From Lachnospiraceae bacterium (GTDB lineage Bacteria; Bacillota; Clostridia; Lachnospirales; Lachnospiraceae): a stretch of 64,000 nt of DNA. The number at the start of each line of letters is the position of its first letter. Position 1 is the first letter of the stretch. Below are positions 15,067-23,680 of the stretch, one piece after another. The position numbers and the translations under genes are program-made. The DNA lies in assembly GCA_017517305.1 (NCBI GenBank), contig JAFWZV010000017.1:1-64000 (forward strand), in the 5' to 3' direction. The notes below the pieces were generated by a model that was not told the DNA's origin, did no database searches, and worked only from the letters and a program-made list of their open reading frames with translations.

Positions 15067-15936
15067 TTATTCCTCATAACTCACTTCACTAATTGTACCA
15101 TCAAAATAAACAAAATCCTCATCAGGATAGTTCCATATAGCCTTAAATTTTGTAGGATACTTAATTCCATTATCACTAATCTTATACTCTCCACACTGAG
15201 CAGTCCAAGGAATGTATTCCATGGTTCCGTCATTATTAGCCACCGCTCTATCATTTGTTTTAAATGAAATATATTCATATTGCTCATTGAAGGTAAATAT
15301 TCCACTTACAGTCTGACCTTTATAGCTGATTGTTGCTTTCACTTCGTAATCGCTAATTTCCTCAAAAGCAACGTAATCCTGTAACAAAATTGACGGTGCA
15401 AACATACACTCTGCAAGATATGTGGCCAGACAGGCTTTATCCATATCTGAGCCTTTCTGGTCAAACAAGGTTATTCCCTTAGCAATAACTCCTTTCATTC
15501 CTCCCACACCATTTTCATAATAATCATATCCTTCAAATGGCACTCCAAACATACTACTATCAATAAGCGCCATTCTACAAGGCTCTGACACAAAATCGTA
15601 TTGAGTGTAATCAATCTTTAGCTTAGGTCCTTTCTTTCCCTGAGCAAAATCCACATCATAATATTCCATTTTCAAGTAGCTCATCTGATGTGTTCCTATG
15701 TACCCACAATTTTTCAAATACTCTTGAACTACATGTGGCAAATGAGCGAAATCTTCAGCTTTAAATATTTGTCCCTGTTCCTCTAGATGATTAGATTTTT
15801 TCAATGCCTCTATATCCTCAGAAAAACTCTTCTTCGTTGGTGAATATGGAATATGAAACCATATTAAAACTACACCTATTATAATCAATAAAATTCCAAT
15901 GGCTATAAACATATTGTGTTTCCTCGCTTTTTTCAT
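15067..15936 (-). CDS. DUF6544-like membrane-anchored protein
   Basis: A 289-residue protein with one N-terminal transmembrane helix (about residues 9-28) and a beta-rich outer domain. The segment LPHVVQEYLKNCGYIGTHQM is the hallmark of the DUF6544 group, and the later PWTAQCGEYKISDNGIKYPT and WNYPDEDFVYFDG also fit. Function is unknown. It ends an operon headed by a MarR regulator and a flavodoxin gene, 20 bases after the latter. Confidence 0.7.
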   Translation of the reverse strand: MKKARKHNMFIAIGILLIIIGVVLIWFHIPYSPTKKSFSEDIEALKKSNHLEEQGQIFKAEDFAHLPHVVQEYLKNCGYIGTHQMSYLKMEYYDVDFAQGKKGPKLKIDYTQYDFVSEPCRMALIDSSMFGVPFEGYDYYENGVGGMKGVIAKGITLFDQKGSDMDKACLATYLAECMFAPSILLQDYVAFEEISDYEVKATISYKGQTVSGIFTFNEQYEYISFKTNDRAVANNDGTMEYIPWTAQCGEYKISDNGIKYPTKFKAIWNYPDEDFVYFDGTISEVSYEE

Positions 15937-15956
15937 ATCATAACCTCTTTGTATTA

Positions 15957-16490
15957 TTACTCCTCACCCTTCGCCCACTTTACTATAGGCTCAATATACT
16001 TCTTATCAGATATATCATAGGACTTTGAGATCATCTCTACCATAATCTTTTCCTCTTCAGTTTTATCCTTTTTAGCTTTAAGGGCGCCAACGAACATCTT
16101 CATCATAGCCTTTGAAGGTGCAGACATTTTCTCGTAATTAAAACCGCCCTGGCAATAAAATATGCTTACTCTCTTATGCTCCTCCTCTGTAAACCATTTC
16201 TTCATAGATACCTCTATGTCCGGGTTGTCATTAGGACTACCACCCACACAAAATACTGCTAATCTTTTATCATTCCATTTCTTCATATTATTCTTAAACC
16301 ACTTTAATTTGCTAACGCTTCCTGCTAGGGCCCATCCACCAAATATGATGGTGCTATATTTGTCAAAATCAAGCTTACTGGCATCACCTAATTCAACACA
16401 TTCACACTCTAAATCTTCTCCAATCCACTGTGCATATCTTTTTGTAAACCCTGTCTGTGAATTATAAATAACTATTGTTTCATTACCCAT
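15957..16490 (-). CDS. Flavodoxin-domain protein
   Basis: A protein of about 177 residues with a flavodoxin fold: IVIYNSQTGFTKRYAQWI binds the FMN phosphate, then IIFGGWALAGSVSKLKWF near residue 55 and VFCVGGSPNDNPD near residue 85. It resembles the Flavodoxin_5 group, which includes protoporphyrinogen oxidase HemG, but has no clear specificity motif. The ATG at 16490 lies eight bases after GGAGG; an in-frame TTG overlaps that site. It is the second gene of the MarR-led unit. Confidence 0.8.
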   Translation of the reverse strand: MGNETIVIYNSQTGFTKRYAQWIGEDLECECVELGDASKLDFDKYSTIIFGGWALAGSVSKLKWFKNNMKKWNDKRLAVFCVGGSPNDNPDIEVSMKKWFTEEEHKRVSIFYCQGGFNYEKMSAPSKAMMKMFVGALKAKKDKTEEEKIMVEMISKSYDISDKKYIEPIVKWAKGEE

Positions 16491-16517
16491 CTTTTTATCC
16501 TCCAATATAATTATACT

Positions 16518-17012
16518 TTATCTTTTCTCAACATTTTCATTAACCCTACTCATAAGGTTATCTTCCATCTTTATAATGGTAGCTATAGTTATCTGTATAT
16601 GTTCCTCAGGAATACCTTCAAACATCTTGGTCATAATCTTTGTACTCATCTCATCATTTCTCTGACAAAACTCCCTACAATACTCTGTTAGCTCTATACG
16701 CTGCTTCCTCTTGTCCTTCTCGTCCACAGCTATGCGCACAAAACCCTTTTTTTCCAACTTAAGCAATATCTGCTTTACATTCTGATGTGAGCTTCCCATT
16801 ATTTCAGCCAGTTCCTTCACCGTAGGACTTTCCTTACACATATCAATACAGATGATTGCAAAAAATTGCTTCCAGCTAATCTCCTTCATGTCATTATCTG
16901 CCATAGCCTGAAATCTGTTGTCAAATGCGCTTAAAAGGCCTAGCAAAAAGTATGACGGCTCAATTCCGGTAAAGTCCACCTTGTCACTTCGAATAACATC
17001 ATTAATATTCAT
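16518..17012 (-). CDS. MarR-family transcriptional regulator
   Basis: A winged-helix regulator of about 164 residues. The recognition region PTVKELAEIMGSSHQNVKQI followed by LEKKGFVRI and DEKDKRKQRIELTE (wing) is typical of MarR. The ATG at 17012 is preferred over an upstream GTG. Its promoter carries two AGGTAA/TTACCT-type palindromes, so it probably represses itself and the flavodoxin and DUF6544-like genes. Confidence 0.88.
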   Translation of the reverse strand: MNINDVIRSDKVDFTGIEPSYFLLGLLSAFDNRFQAMADNDMKEISWKQFFAIICIDMCKESPTVKELAEIMGSSHQNVKQILLKLEKKGFVRIAVDEKDKRKQRIELTEYCREFCQRNDEMSTKIMTKMFEGIPEEHIQITIATIIKMEDNLMSRVNENVEKR

Positions 17013-17036
17013 TGTTTTCAACACCCCTTCAAATAG

Positions 17037-17048
17037 GTAATATATTAC
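17037..17048. promoter_or_regulatory. MarR operator, leader copy
   Basis: GTAATATATTAC is a perfect 12-bp palindrome between the promoter and the start codon, sharing the GGTAA half-site with the upstream copy. Confidence 0.55.
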
Positions 17049-17058
17049 TCTTTTCCAT

Positions 17059-17087
17059 AAGGTAACATATTACCTATTTATTGTCAA
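17059..17087 (-). promoter_or_regulatory. MarR promoter with operator over the -10 box
   Basis: On the minus strand TTGACA (17082-17087) is followed after 17 bases by TACCTT (17059-17064) with an upstream TG, an extended -10. The palindrome AGGTAA-N4-TTACCT (17060-17075) covers the -10 box and part of the spacer. Confidence 0.65.
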
Positions 17088-17090
17088 TAG

Positions 17091-17113
17091 AAAAAGACGG
17101 AAATATTTCCGCC
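17091..17113 (-). terminator. Terminator after the membrane protein gene at 17.2 kb
   Basis: CGGAAAT and ATTTCCG (17098-17111) form the stem, and TTTTTC follows on the minus strand. Confidence 0.7.
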
Positions 17114-17176
17114 TTCTCTACATACATTTTTTCCTCGTCACTTATTTCATCAGATATATCATTCTCATAACACCTT

Positions 17177-18136
17177 CTACTGCACAACCTTAAATGCTCT
17201 CACATCCTGTATAATGAGATCTGTTTTCCCGAAAATCATCACAATAACATTTCCCTTTGAACTCTTATATATGCTATAGCTTTGTTCCTCCGTTATATTA
17301 AAATAAGTCTTAACCTGCTCTAATATCTCATCCTCTAATTTATTTTTTTGTATCTCCGAATAAAACAGACCATTTTTCGACAAAAATCCGCTAGCCACCT
17401 CAGGATAATAACCACCTATTATTATCTCATAATCTGTTGCATCAGTTACATTTATTTCCTCATAAGCCTTAGGTGATTCGTATCCTACCACATCTGACTC
17501 ACTCTCAATCAAATCCACATCACCACCTATGGCTTCATCTCCCTGTGGAACCACTCTAACACCGTTAGAAAAATGAATTTGTATCTGACATATAGTATTA
17601 CTATGCTCGTAATAATATACCACCATATCTGGAGCTTCATCATTAATTAAATTTCTTAGACTCTCAGGAAAATCAGTATTGTAAACATTGTACTCTACCT
17701 TTTGTCCTTCACACTTACCCATTAGCTTGTACTTACTTTTCATATCAAAGCTTCTACGGCTTGTACTCTGATTTATTGCATACTCAATCTTAGCATCCTT
17801 TATGTAATAAACCTGATAACCTTCCTTCATATCTTTAATACATCCAGAAACACTCCAAATTCCGGCCCAACAAATCAATGCTCCAAAAGCAAATCCAATT
17901 ATAATGTCAAAAAATATTTCCTTAAATGTATAGCCACCTTTAGACTTTATCAAATCCACTAATTTATATATAGCCATACCCAAACAAGCCACACCGAACC
18001 CTACCACGAATACCATCTTAATCAACTGATTTCTAAGGGCACTCTGGCCTATATCCTGTGCAGTCAAAAAGAAAAATACAGAAACCACCATAAAGATAGC
18101 ATATATAACCATAAATGCTTTGCTTTCTCTCTTCAT
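17177..18136 (-). CDS. Unrecognised membrane protein
   Basis: A 319-residue protein I do not recognise. Three hydrophobic segments (about residues 8-27, 38-58 and 76-97) are followed by a soluble domain of about 220 residues with alternating beta-strand-like stretches, an acidic linker near residue 200 and a segment GNVIVMIFGKTDLIIQD at the end. AGGAGG precedes the ATG. It lies 26 bases after a DUF3592-like gene, and its soluble part (KYKLMGKCEGQKVEYNVY) resembles in style the DUF3592-like region of that neighbour, suggesting a related job. Confidence 0.6.
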   Translation of the reverse strand: MKRESKAFMVIYAIFMVVSVFFFLTAQDIGQSALRNQLIKMVFVVGFGVACLGMAIYKLVDLIKSKGGYTFKEIFFDIIIGFAFGALICWAGIWSVSGCIKDMKEGYQVYYIKDAKIEYAINQSTSRRSFDMKSKYKLMGKCEGQKVEYNVYNTDFPESLRNLINDEAPDMVVYYYEHSNTICQIQIHFSNGVRVVPQGDEAIGGDVDLIESESDVVGYESPKAYEEINVTDATDYEIIIGGYYPEVASGFLSKNGLFYSEIQKNKLEDEILEQVKTYFNITEEQSYSIYKSSKGNVIVMIFGKTDLIIQDVRAFKVVQ

Positions 18137-18162
18137 AAGTACCTCCTAATAATATAAAACCT

Positions 18163-18588
18163 TTAATTTTCTTCCTTCTTATCTGCAAATAGAAATAGTA
18201 TACCCACTCCAAGCATCACCGGATACACAAAATCAAGTTCCTTCTCCATCTCTATATCAGCAACCGCCTTACTAGGATTCTTCTCCTTATAATAAACAGT
18301 TACCCTTCTACCCTCACTTATACCAAATGAACCTGAGTTGAATGTTCTGGTATATACCTGTTCATCCACCGTGTACTCAACTGATATCACATGACTTTTG
18401 GTAGTAAAACTATTTCTTGTACCTCTTGTATGAGTTTCTCTAGTTTGCAAATCTACAACATATCCCGTTGTCTCCTCTGCCCCTGCCATAAATATCATAT
18501 TCTTAGCCTTTACCCCAAGATGAAATAGGCAAACTATTCCCCCTACAACAATAAGCACAATGCTAAAAATGTTCTTCTTTAAGTTCAT
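18163..18588 (-). CDS. DUF3592-like membrane protein
   Basis: A 141-residue protein with an N-terminal helix (residues 6-25), a beta-rich loop containing TTGYVVDLQTRET, ISVEYTVDEQVYT and VTVYYKEKNPSKAV, and a C-terminal helix. This helix-loop-helix arrangement is that of DUF3592, a widespread group without known function. AGGAG lies near the ATG. It appears to be the first gene of a two-gene unit. Confidence 0.7.
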   Translation of the reverse strand: MNLKKNIFSIVLIVVGGIVCLFHLGVKAKNMIFMAGAEETTGYVVDLQTRETHTRGTRNSFTTKSHVISVEYTVDEQVYTRTFNSGSFGISEGRRVTVYYKEKNPSKAVADIEMEKELDFVYPVMLGVGILFLFADKKEEN

Positions 18589-18699
18589 ATCGTTTCTCCT
18601 GTTTTCCCCTTTTCTTAAATAGTAAAATATCTACACAAAACACTATCACATATCTAACTCATAATAAAGCACAAAAAACCTTAAATAAAGCTAAATCTT

Positions 18700-18790
18700 A
18701 CAGCGCCCGTGCACGATACATGGCCGAAAGCCATAGTAAAAAGGTGCCCAAGTACATAACATTTATGCTTGGTACTTGATGTAAACAAAG
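18700..18790 (-). other. Structured intergenic segment, identity unknown
   Basis: The gap 18589-18852 contains nested inverted repeats: AAGTACATAA with TTATGCTTGGTACTT (18749-18778), and ATGGC-N5-GCCAT (18720-18734) enclosed by GGTGCC and CGTGCAC arms. On the minus strand it would lie in the leader of the DUF3592-like gene. I do not match it to a known riboswitch. Confidence 0.3.
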
Positions 18791-18825
18791 TAGAAAAGAA
18801 AAAATGCTTCCCTTCCTAATCACAA

Positions 18826-18851
18826 GTAAAAAAGCAGGGAACTCTCCCCGC
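18826..18851 (-). terminator. Terminator after the beta-propeller-like gene
   Basis: GCAGGGA (18834-18840) pairs with TCCCCGC (18845-18851) with one G-U pair, and TTTTTTAC follows on the minus strand. Confidence 0.8.
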
Positions 18852-18852
18852 C

Positions 18853-19899
18853 TTATTGTAGTTTAATCATCTTTGATGACTTCAAATCTATAACATATGT
18901 TACTGATTCATCCTCAGTTTCAGACAAATCAAACATAACACACACCAAGACATCGTCTCCAACAAATAACCCAGTACCAGTCATAAGGTTATCTTCTTTA
19001 ATTTCTGCAACTTGCGTTTTATCATTTCCAACCAAATCACAACGATATATGTAACTTATATTTTCATCCTGTGATTGTTTTGCATAGTATATGTACTCTT
19101 CTCCTAAATTGTAGACAGTTACATTTTCATCTAACAAATGTCTTTCCCCTGTCTCACCATTTACTCTGTAAAGCTTTCTTGGGTAGTTTATCATTTTTTC
19201 TAGATAGGAATCCATACTTGTTATTTCTACATCTTCATATACATACCACCAGTCCTTGTTTCCCTGGTACATAGATTGAAAAGCCTTTTCAACATACATC
19301 CATGATTCACATTCAAGCTTATTCATCTTTCCTTTTACAAAAAACTGAACAAACTCTAAGTAACAACATTCCCCTATATATTTTTTATTACTACCATCTA
19401 GGTCTATAGAATACAATTTATCCTTATGCTCTTCCTGGTTATACTCCACATAGTATATTTTCCCATTGACGATGGAAACATCAGAACGAGCACCAATTGT
19501 GGTAATCTCATGAAGTTGCTGTTTAGAAAGGTCAACCCTGCATATCGTCATTGTAATAAAATTCGGACTATAAACAGCACAATAAACCTCACCATTGTAA
19601 TAAAATAAATCACCATAATCCTCAATCGGAAGCTTATCATATATAACAATATTATCTAAGTTTTGTATATTATATAGCGTATCATTGTGAAAATACAAAA
19701 AACCATCCTTCGTCTGAACACCACTACCAAAAAGATTCATAGTATTACCTATTGTATTACCAAACTTTCTGCAATTATACTTGCACCAATACGCACCTAT
19801 AGAAATGCATAATACAACAACCAATATACAAAAACTTAATGCTATTTTTTTTAAGATCCGCTTCTTTTCCACAATCTTCATCTTTCCAATTTCCATCAT
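18853..19899 (-). CDS. DUF5050-like membrane-anchored propeller protein
   Basis: A 348-residue protein with a basic N-terminus, one transmembrane helix (about residues 17-38) and an outer domain built of repeating strands with phrases such as GFLYFHNDTLYNI, GDLFYYNGEVYCAVY, GKIYYVEYN and EYIYYAKQSQDENISYIYRC. This rhythm is typical of DUF5050/LRP1-like six-bladed propeller proteins of clostridia, whose function is unknown. The start has only a weak ribosome site, and the ATG 18 bases further in is a possible alternative. It begins 12 bases after metF ends. Confidence 0.65.
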   Translation of the reverse strand: MMEIGKMKIVEKKRILKKIALSFCILVVVLCISIGAYWCKYNCRKFGNTIGNTMNLFGSGVQTKDGFLYFHNDTLYNIQNLDNIVIYDKLPIEDYGDLFYYNGEVYCAVYSPNFITMTICRVDLSKQQLHEITTIGARSDVSIVNGKIYYVEYNQEEHKDKLYSIDLDGSNKKYIGECCYLEFVQFFVKGKMNKLECESWMYVEKAFQSMYQGNKDWWYVYEDVEITSMDSYLEKMINYPRKLYRVNGETGERHLLDENVTVYNLGEEYIYYAKQSQDENISYIYRCDLVGNDKTQVAEIKEDNLMTGTGLFVGDDVLVCVMFDLSETEDESVTYVIDLKSSKMIKLQ

Positions 19900-19911
19900 T
19901 CAGAATTCACT

Positions 19912-20769
19912 CTACCCAAATGTAGCCTCATGTATAGCCATTGTCACATCCGCCTTATTCATAGTATAAATGTGAATACCAGCAACTCCATTCGCCTTTA
20001 AATCTGCCACCTGATTGATAGCATACTCTATTCCTGCCTTCTTCATATCCGCTGGATTATCACCATACTTAGCAATGATTGAGCTAAGTGCATTAGGCAC
20101 TGATGAACCTGCCAGCTTAACTGTAGTTCCAAGCTGGTTAGCACCTGTAATAGGCATAATACCAGCGTGAACAGGAACATTTATACCTGCCTTATCAAGC
20201 TTCTCCATAAAGCTGTAGAATATATTATTGTCAAAGAAAAGCTGTGTAATAAGACAATCCAGTCCCTTATTAACCTTCTCTTTAAGATACTTAATATCCT
20301 CGTCCTGATTTGCTGATTCAGGATGTACTTCTGGATAACAGGCACCTGCTATAAACATATCTCCCGATGCCTTAATCTTAGGAATAAGGTCTGAGGCATA
20401 TCTAAAGTATCTGTTTTCAAACTCCTCATCACTCATAGTCTTTGGCTGGTCACCTCTTAAGGCAAGGACATTATTGATACCCTTCTTCTTAAGTTCAAAA
20501 AGCAAGCTATTTAAACCTGCCTCGTCCATACCGACTGCAGTCATATGAGCTAAAGCCTCAACCTCACAAATATTTTGTATGTAAGCAGCTATGGTAGCAG
20601 TTTTCTTGGAATTGCTTCCTCCTGCACCATAGGTAACACTGATAAAATCCGGTTTTAGAAGCTTAATCTCATCAAGTGTCTTATATATCTCATATATATC
20701 ATCATTTCTCTTTGGTGGAAAAACCTCGCAGGAAAAGCTAGTCTTTCCTTCATGTGCCTTACTTAACAT
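19912..20769 (-). CDS. metF: Methylenetetrahydrofolate reductase
   Basis: The enzyme reduces 5,10-methylene-THF to 5-methyl-THF for methionine synthesis using a bound flavin. Family blocks are clear: FSCEVFPPKRND, FISVTYGAGGSN, LALRGDQPK, ACYPEVHPES, CLITQLFFDNNIFYSF and HAGIMPIT. The length of about 285 residues is normal for the bacterial form without a regulatory domain. The ATG at 20769, six bases after GGGGG, is preferred over the ATG two codons earlier. The start overlaps the thioesterase gene. No methionine riboswitch is evident. Confidence 0.95.
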   Translation of the reverse strand: MLSKAHEGKTSFSCEVFPPKRNDDIYEIYKTLDEIKLLKPDFISVTYGAGGSNSKKTATIAAYIQNICEVEALAHMTAVGMDEAGLNSLLFELKKKGINNVLALRGDQPKTMSDEEFENRYFRYASDLIPKIKASGDMFIAGACYPEVHPESANQDEDIKYLKEKVNKGLDCLITQLFFDNNIFYSFMEKLDKAGINVPVHAGIMPITGANQLGTTVKLAGSSVPNALSSIIAKYGDNPADMKKAGIEYAINQVADLKANGVAGIHIYTMNKADVTMAIHEATFG

Positions 20770-21199
20770 TGTCATCCCCCTTTTCTACAATTGCTAAAAA
20801 TTTCTCATAAAGCTCTGGTGCTTCCTTCTTCATACTAACAGGCTGAAACTTGCTATTGATAAAGCAATGCGAAGTCTTAGCCTTGTGCTTAATATGAGTC
20901 ATGGTCTCGTCATAAATTACATAGTCAAAATAAAATCTAAGTGGCGTAACCTTTTCAATCTTAGCTACTATCTTAATGGTTTCCCCAAACCTTATGCTCT
21001 CCTTAAATTCCCCATGTAATTCTAGAACGGGAATCATGTATCCCATCTCCTCGAACATCTCCATAGGCATGCCATAATGCTGAAGCATCTTTATACGACA
21101 TTCCTCTAGGTATCTGGCATAGTTTGAGTGATGCACCACTGCCATCTTATCTGTCTCGTAGTAATTTATTTCTCTCTCATAAAACTGAAATTTTTCCAT
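20759..21199 (-). CDS. Acyl-CoA thioesterase (YbgC/FadM-type hotdog fold)
   Basis: A 146-residue hotdog-fold protein. The start YEREINYYETDKMAVVHHSN contains the Tyr/Asp-x-Met-xx-VHHSNY pattern of the 4-hydroxybenzoyl-CoA thioesterase group, where the Asp is catalytic. It hydrolyses acyl-CoA thioesters, with unknown chain preference. AGGAG precedes the ATG. Its stop codon overlaps the start of metF, so the two are co-translated, although no metabolic link is obvious. Confidence 0.88.
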   Translation of the reverse strand: MEKFQFYEREINYYETDKMAVVHHSNYARYLEECRIKMLQHYGMPMEMFEEMGYMIPVLELHGEFKESIRFGETIKIVAKIEKVTPLRFYFDYVIYDETMTHIKHKAKTSHCFINSKFQPVSMKKEAPELYEKFLAIVEKGDDNVK

Positions 21200-21360
21200 T
21201 TTTTCTCCTTGTCTTAGTCCCCATTTTTAGCAAACCAGTTTACATAATTCCGCAAACAAAATTATAAACTTATATTGTTATGCATTTGAATTATGCCACA
21301 AAACCAGCCTATAATTGGTTTACATAATTTGGTGTGATGATACGAATAATCTTTACATCA

Positions 21361-22449
21361 CTATTTATTTCCACCTGGTCTATAATTCTTAAACATTTCG
21401 AGAGTCTTAGAAACCGCCTGTATAGAATGCTCCTCATCAGGAACATAATTTGTCTGCTGAGCTGTAGCCTGGGTTGATGCTACCTGCTGAGTTGCCTCTG
21501 ACTGCACATTCGTAAATGCTGAGTCTACTGCTGCCTCTGGCTGTACATTTGCAAATGCTGAATCCACTGCTACCTCTGGCTGTACATTTGCAAAGGCTGA
21601 ATCCACTGTCGCTTCTGGCTGTGCACTTGCGAAGGCTGAATCCACTGCTGCCTCTGGCTGTACATTTGCGAAGGCTGAATCCACTGCCATCTCTGGCTGT
21701 ACATTTGCGAAGGCTGAATCCACTGCCATCTCTGGCTGTACATTTGCGAAGGCTGAATCCATAGGTTGCTGAGTAGCAGCTACCTGCTCCTCGAACATCA
21801 TCTCCATCTGATAGCTTCCATCTTCCTCCATAGCCCTAGCCTTCATACGCTCATTATATAGCTCGTGGGAAAGAAGCTGTCCTAACTCTAATATCTGAGT
21901 ATATCTATCCTCTTTACTTAACTCCTTCAAGCTACCCATAAGCTCTGCCTTATTCTTAGCAATAAGTTCTGCTTTCTCCTGAAGAGTATTAATCATAATT
22001 CCATACTGATTTGCTACTAAGTCATAGGCCTGAGCAACCACATCATTTACCTCTGTAAGCATCTCATCTGTATAAATAAGAGATGCCGCATATATATCAT
22101 GTGCTGTTCTAAGAGCTTTTCTCTCTTCCTTATCCAAGCTTTCTGCTTTAAATGCAGTGCCAATAGTAGACATTCTCTTAGTAACTCTAATACGGCTGGC
22201 AGTTTGCTCTGCCTCATAGATTATCTCCTCAGCTTCCTTCTTAGCATCGTTGATAATCTTGCCCTTTCTATCATTAAACTCTCTATATATCTTAAGCTCG
22301 CCATTAACAATGCTTTCAAGTTCTCTAAGCATCATAATGGTTTCGTCCTTATTCACAGCAACCTTACCTGCTCCAAAAGGAACGCTTTGACCATTTTCAA
22401 TTGAATCAATTAACTTCTCTATAATCTGTTCTGTTCTTCCCTTATCCAT
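21361..22449 (-). CDS. Coiled-coil protein with C-terminal 13-residue repeats
   Basis: A 362-residue protein without a signal peptide. Residues 1-210 are charged and helical (for example ELKIYREFNDRKGKIINDAK, then EEAEQTASRI-like heptads), in the style of DivIVA-like and V-ATPase-subunit-H-like proteins often annotated in Lachnospiraceae. Residues about 230-320 are seven copies of a 13-residue unit, DSAFANVQPEMAV with small changes. A Gln/Thr-rich stretch and a short basic end follow. AAGGAG precedes the ATG. The upstream gap carries a 72-bp tandem repeat array. A cell-division or scaffold role is possible but unproven. Confidence 0.65.
   Translation of the reverse strand: MDKGRTEQIIEKLIDSIENGQSVPFGAGKVAVNKDETIMMLRELESIVNGELKIYREFNDRKGKIINDAKKEAEEIIYEAEQTASRIRVTKRMSTIGTAFKAESLDKEERKALRTAHDIYAASLIYTDEMLTEVNDVVAQAYDLVANQYGIMINTLQEKAELIAKNKAELMGSLKELSKEDRYTQILELGQLLSHELYNERMKARAMEEDGSYQMEMMFEEQVAATQQPMDSAFANVQPEMAVDSAFANVQPEMAVDSAFANVQPEAAVDSAFASAQPEATVDSAFANVQPEVAVDSAFANVQPEAAVDSAFTNVQSEATQQVASTQATAQQTNYVPDEEHSIQAVSKTLEMFKNYRPGGNK
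21490..21762 (-). repeat. Seven in-frame 39-bp tandem repeats
   Basis: Each unit encodes VDSAFANVQPEMA or a close variant. Neighbouring copies near the N-terminal side are almost identical and drift increases toward the C-terminal end, indicating recent expansion. Confidence 0.92.
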
Positions 22450-22515
22450 GGTTTTCTCCTTGTATAAAAATTTGTATTCTATAATCTGTATATCACAACT
22501 TATATTTCAATGCCT

Positions 22516-22838
22516 TGGGCCTATGAATCAATTCCCTTGCTCCTGGCCCACATTCTGCCTTTCGACAACTTGCTTTCTTCTCTAGCCTGGGCCTGTGAAT
22601 CAATTTCCTTGCTCCTGGCCCATGTTTCGCCATCCAACAACTTGCTTTCTTCTATAGCCTGGGCCTGTGAATCAATTTCCTCACTCCTGGCCCACATTCT
22701 GCCTTTCGACAACTTGCTTTCTTCTCTAGCCTGGGCCTATGAATCAATTTCCTTGCTCCTGGCCCATGTTTCGCCATTCAACAGCTTGCTTTCTTCTATA
22801 GCCTGGGCCTATGAATCAATTTCCTTGCTCCTGGCCCA
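22516..22838. repeat. 72-bp tandem repeat array, 4.5 units of two alternating types
   Basis: Units start at 22516, 22588, 22660, 22732 and a partial one at 22804. Each begins TGGGCC and carries GGCCCA about 28 bases later, so every unit can form a stem. Units 1 and 3 share CACATTCTGCCTTTCGAC in their middle, while units 2 and 4 share ATGTTTCGCCAT and TATAGCC, giving a higher-order 144-bp period. There are no unique spacers, so it is not a CRISPR array. It occupies most of the 627-bp gap upstream of the coiled-coil gene. Confidence 0.95.
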
Positions 22839-22934
22839 ATCTATATTACTAATAAAAACCACACCCTACATAATACAATTATTTTCTTAATTAATCAAGC
22901 ATTAGCTTCTTCCTACACAAAAGCTTCACAAAGA

Positions 22935-22970
22935 TCAAAAGAGCACAGTCCCCATACAACTGTGCTCTTT
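22935..22970 (-). terminator. Terminator after the nitroreductase gene
   Basis: AAAGAGCACAGT (22938-22949) pairs with ACTGTGCTCTTT (22959-22970), and TTTTGATC follows on the minus strand. The nearby TGCACTTAAAGTGCA (22981-22995) is a second small near-palindrome. Confidence 0.8.
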
Positions 22971-23076
22971 AACCCTCCAATGCACTTAAAGTGCAATATT
23001 AGCTTTTTATATACATACTGTTCTTCTATCAGCTTAGATGTTCAATACACCTACATCATCAAACATTATATGCATT

Positions 23077-23619
23077 CTACTTGTATGACACCAGCTCACT
23101 AACCTCTTTTCTAGGTACAGGATCTGGTATGAATTTAGGGATTCCAACTGGAATAAGTGCTGCCACTGTCTGTCCCTCTGGTAAGTCGATTATCTCTGCT
23201 ACCTTTGCATCATCAAATATACCAAGTATGCAGCTACCTACGCCCTTTTCATGTGCAGCTAAGCAAAATGTCTGTGCAGCAATTCCAGCATCAAACATCT
23301 CCCATGCAGCACCCTTGCTTGTGGTAAATGATCCATCTCTTTCGTATCCACATCTTCCATTAATTTGGGTGAGAACTACCAGGGTATTACACTGTGCCAA
23401 GGTCTTAATATTACCTTCAAATCCAAGTAAGGTTTCATCCTTGATTTTCTCTATGATTGCCTTATCCTGAACTACCACATATCTAGCAGTCTGTGTATTC
23501 TTCCAGGAAGGAGCCGTTCTCGCCACATCAATAATGGAATCCATTAACTCTTTACTAATCACCTCGTCTGTATAGCGTCTAACGCTTCTACGAGACTTTA
23601 TGCATTCTATTGCGTCCAT
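23077..23619 (-). CDS. Nitroreductase-family flavoprotein
   Basis: A protein of 180 residues with the FMN-binding N-terminal signature MDAIECIKSRRSVRRYTDE and the block DVARTAPSWKNTQTARYVVV. The C-terminal part has AALIPVGIPKFIPDPVPRKE. These enzymes reduce nitro compounds, quinones or enones with NAD(P)H. The ATG at 23619 follows AAGGAG and starts exactly at the family's N-terminus; longer frames would run into the RNase P RNA region on the other strand. It is divergent from rnpB. Confidence 0.9.
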   Translation of the reverse strand: MDAIECIKSRRSVRRYTDEVISKELMDSIIDVARTAPSWKNTQTARYVVVQDKAIIEKIKDETLLGFEGNIKTLAQCNTLVVLTQINGRCGYERDGSFTTSKGAAWEMFDAGIAAQTFCLAAHEKGVGSCILGIFDDAKVAEIIDLPEGQTVAALIPVGIPKFIPDPVPRKEVSELVSYK

Positions 23620-23680
23620 TAATAATTCTCCTTGTAATAAAATTATGAAAAATTTCACTGACAAGTTGGACCTAATCTTC

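Noticed and set aside
22516-22838. CRISPR array
   Set aside because: Units are contiguous and nearly identical over their full 72 bases, with no unique spacers, and no cas genes are present.
22510-22890. Open frames on both strands across the 72-bp repeats
   Set aside because: The period is a multiple of three, so any stop-free frame in one unit is repeated; stops appear in some units on the minus strand and neither frame has a ribosome site.
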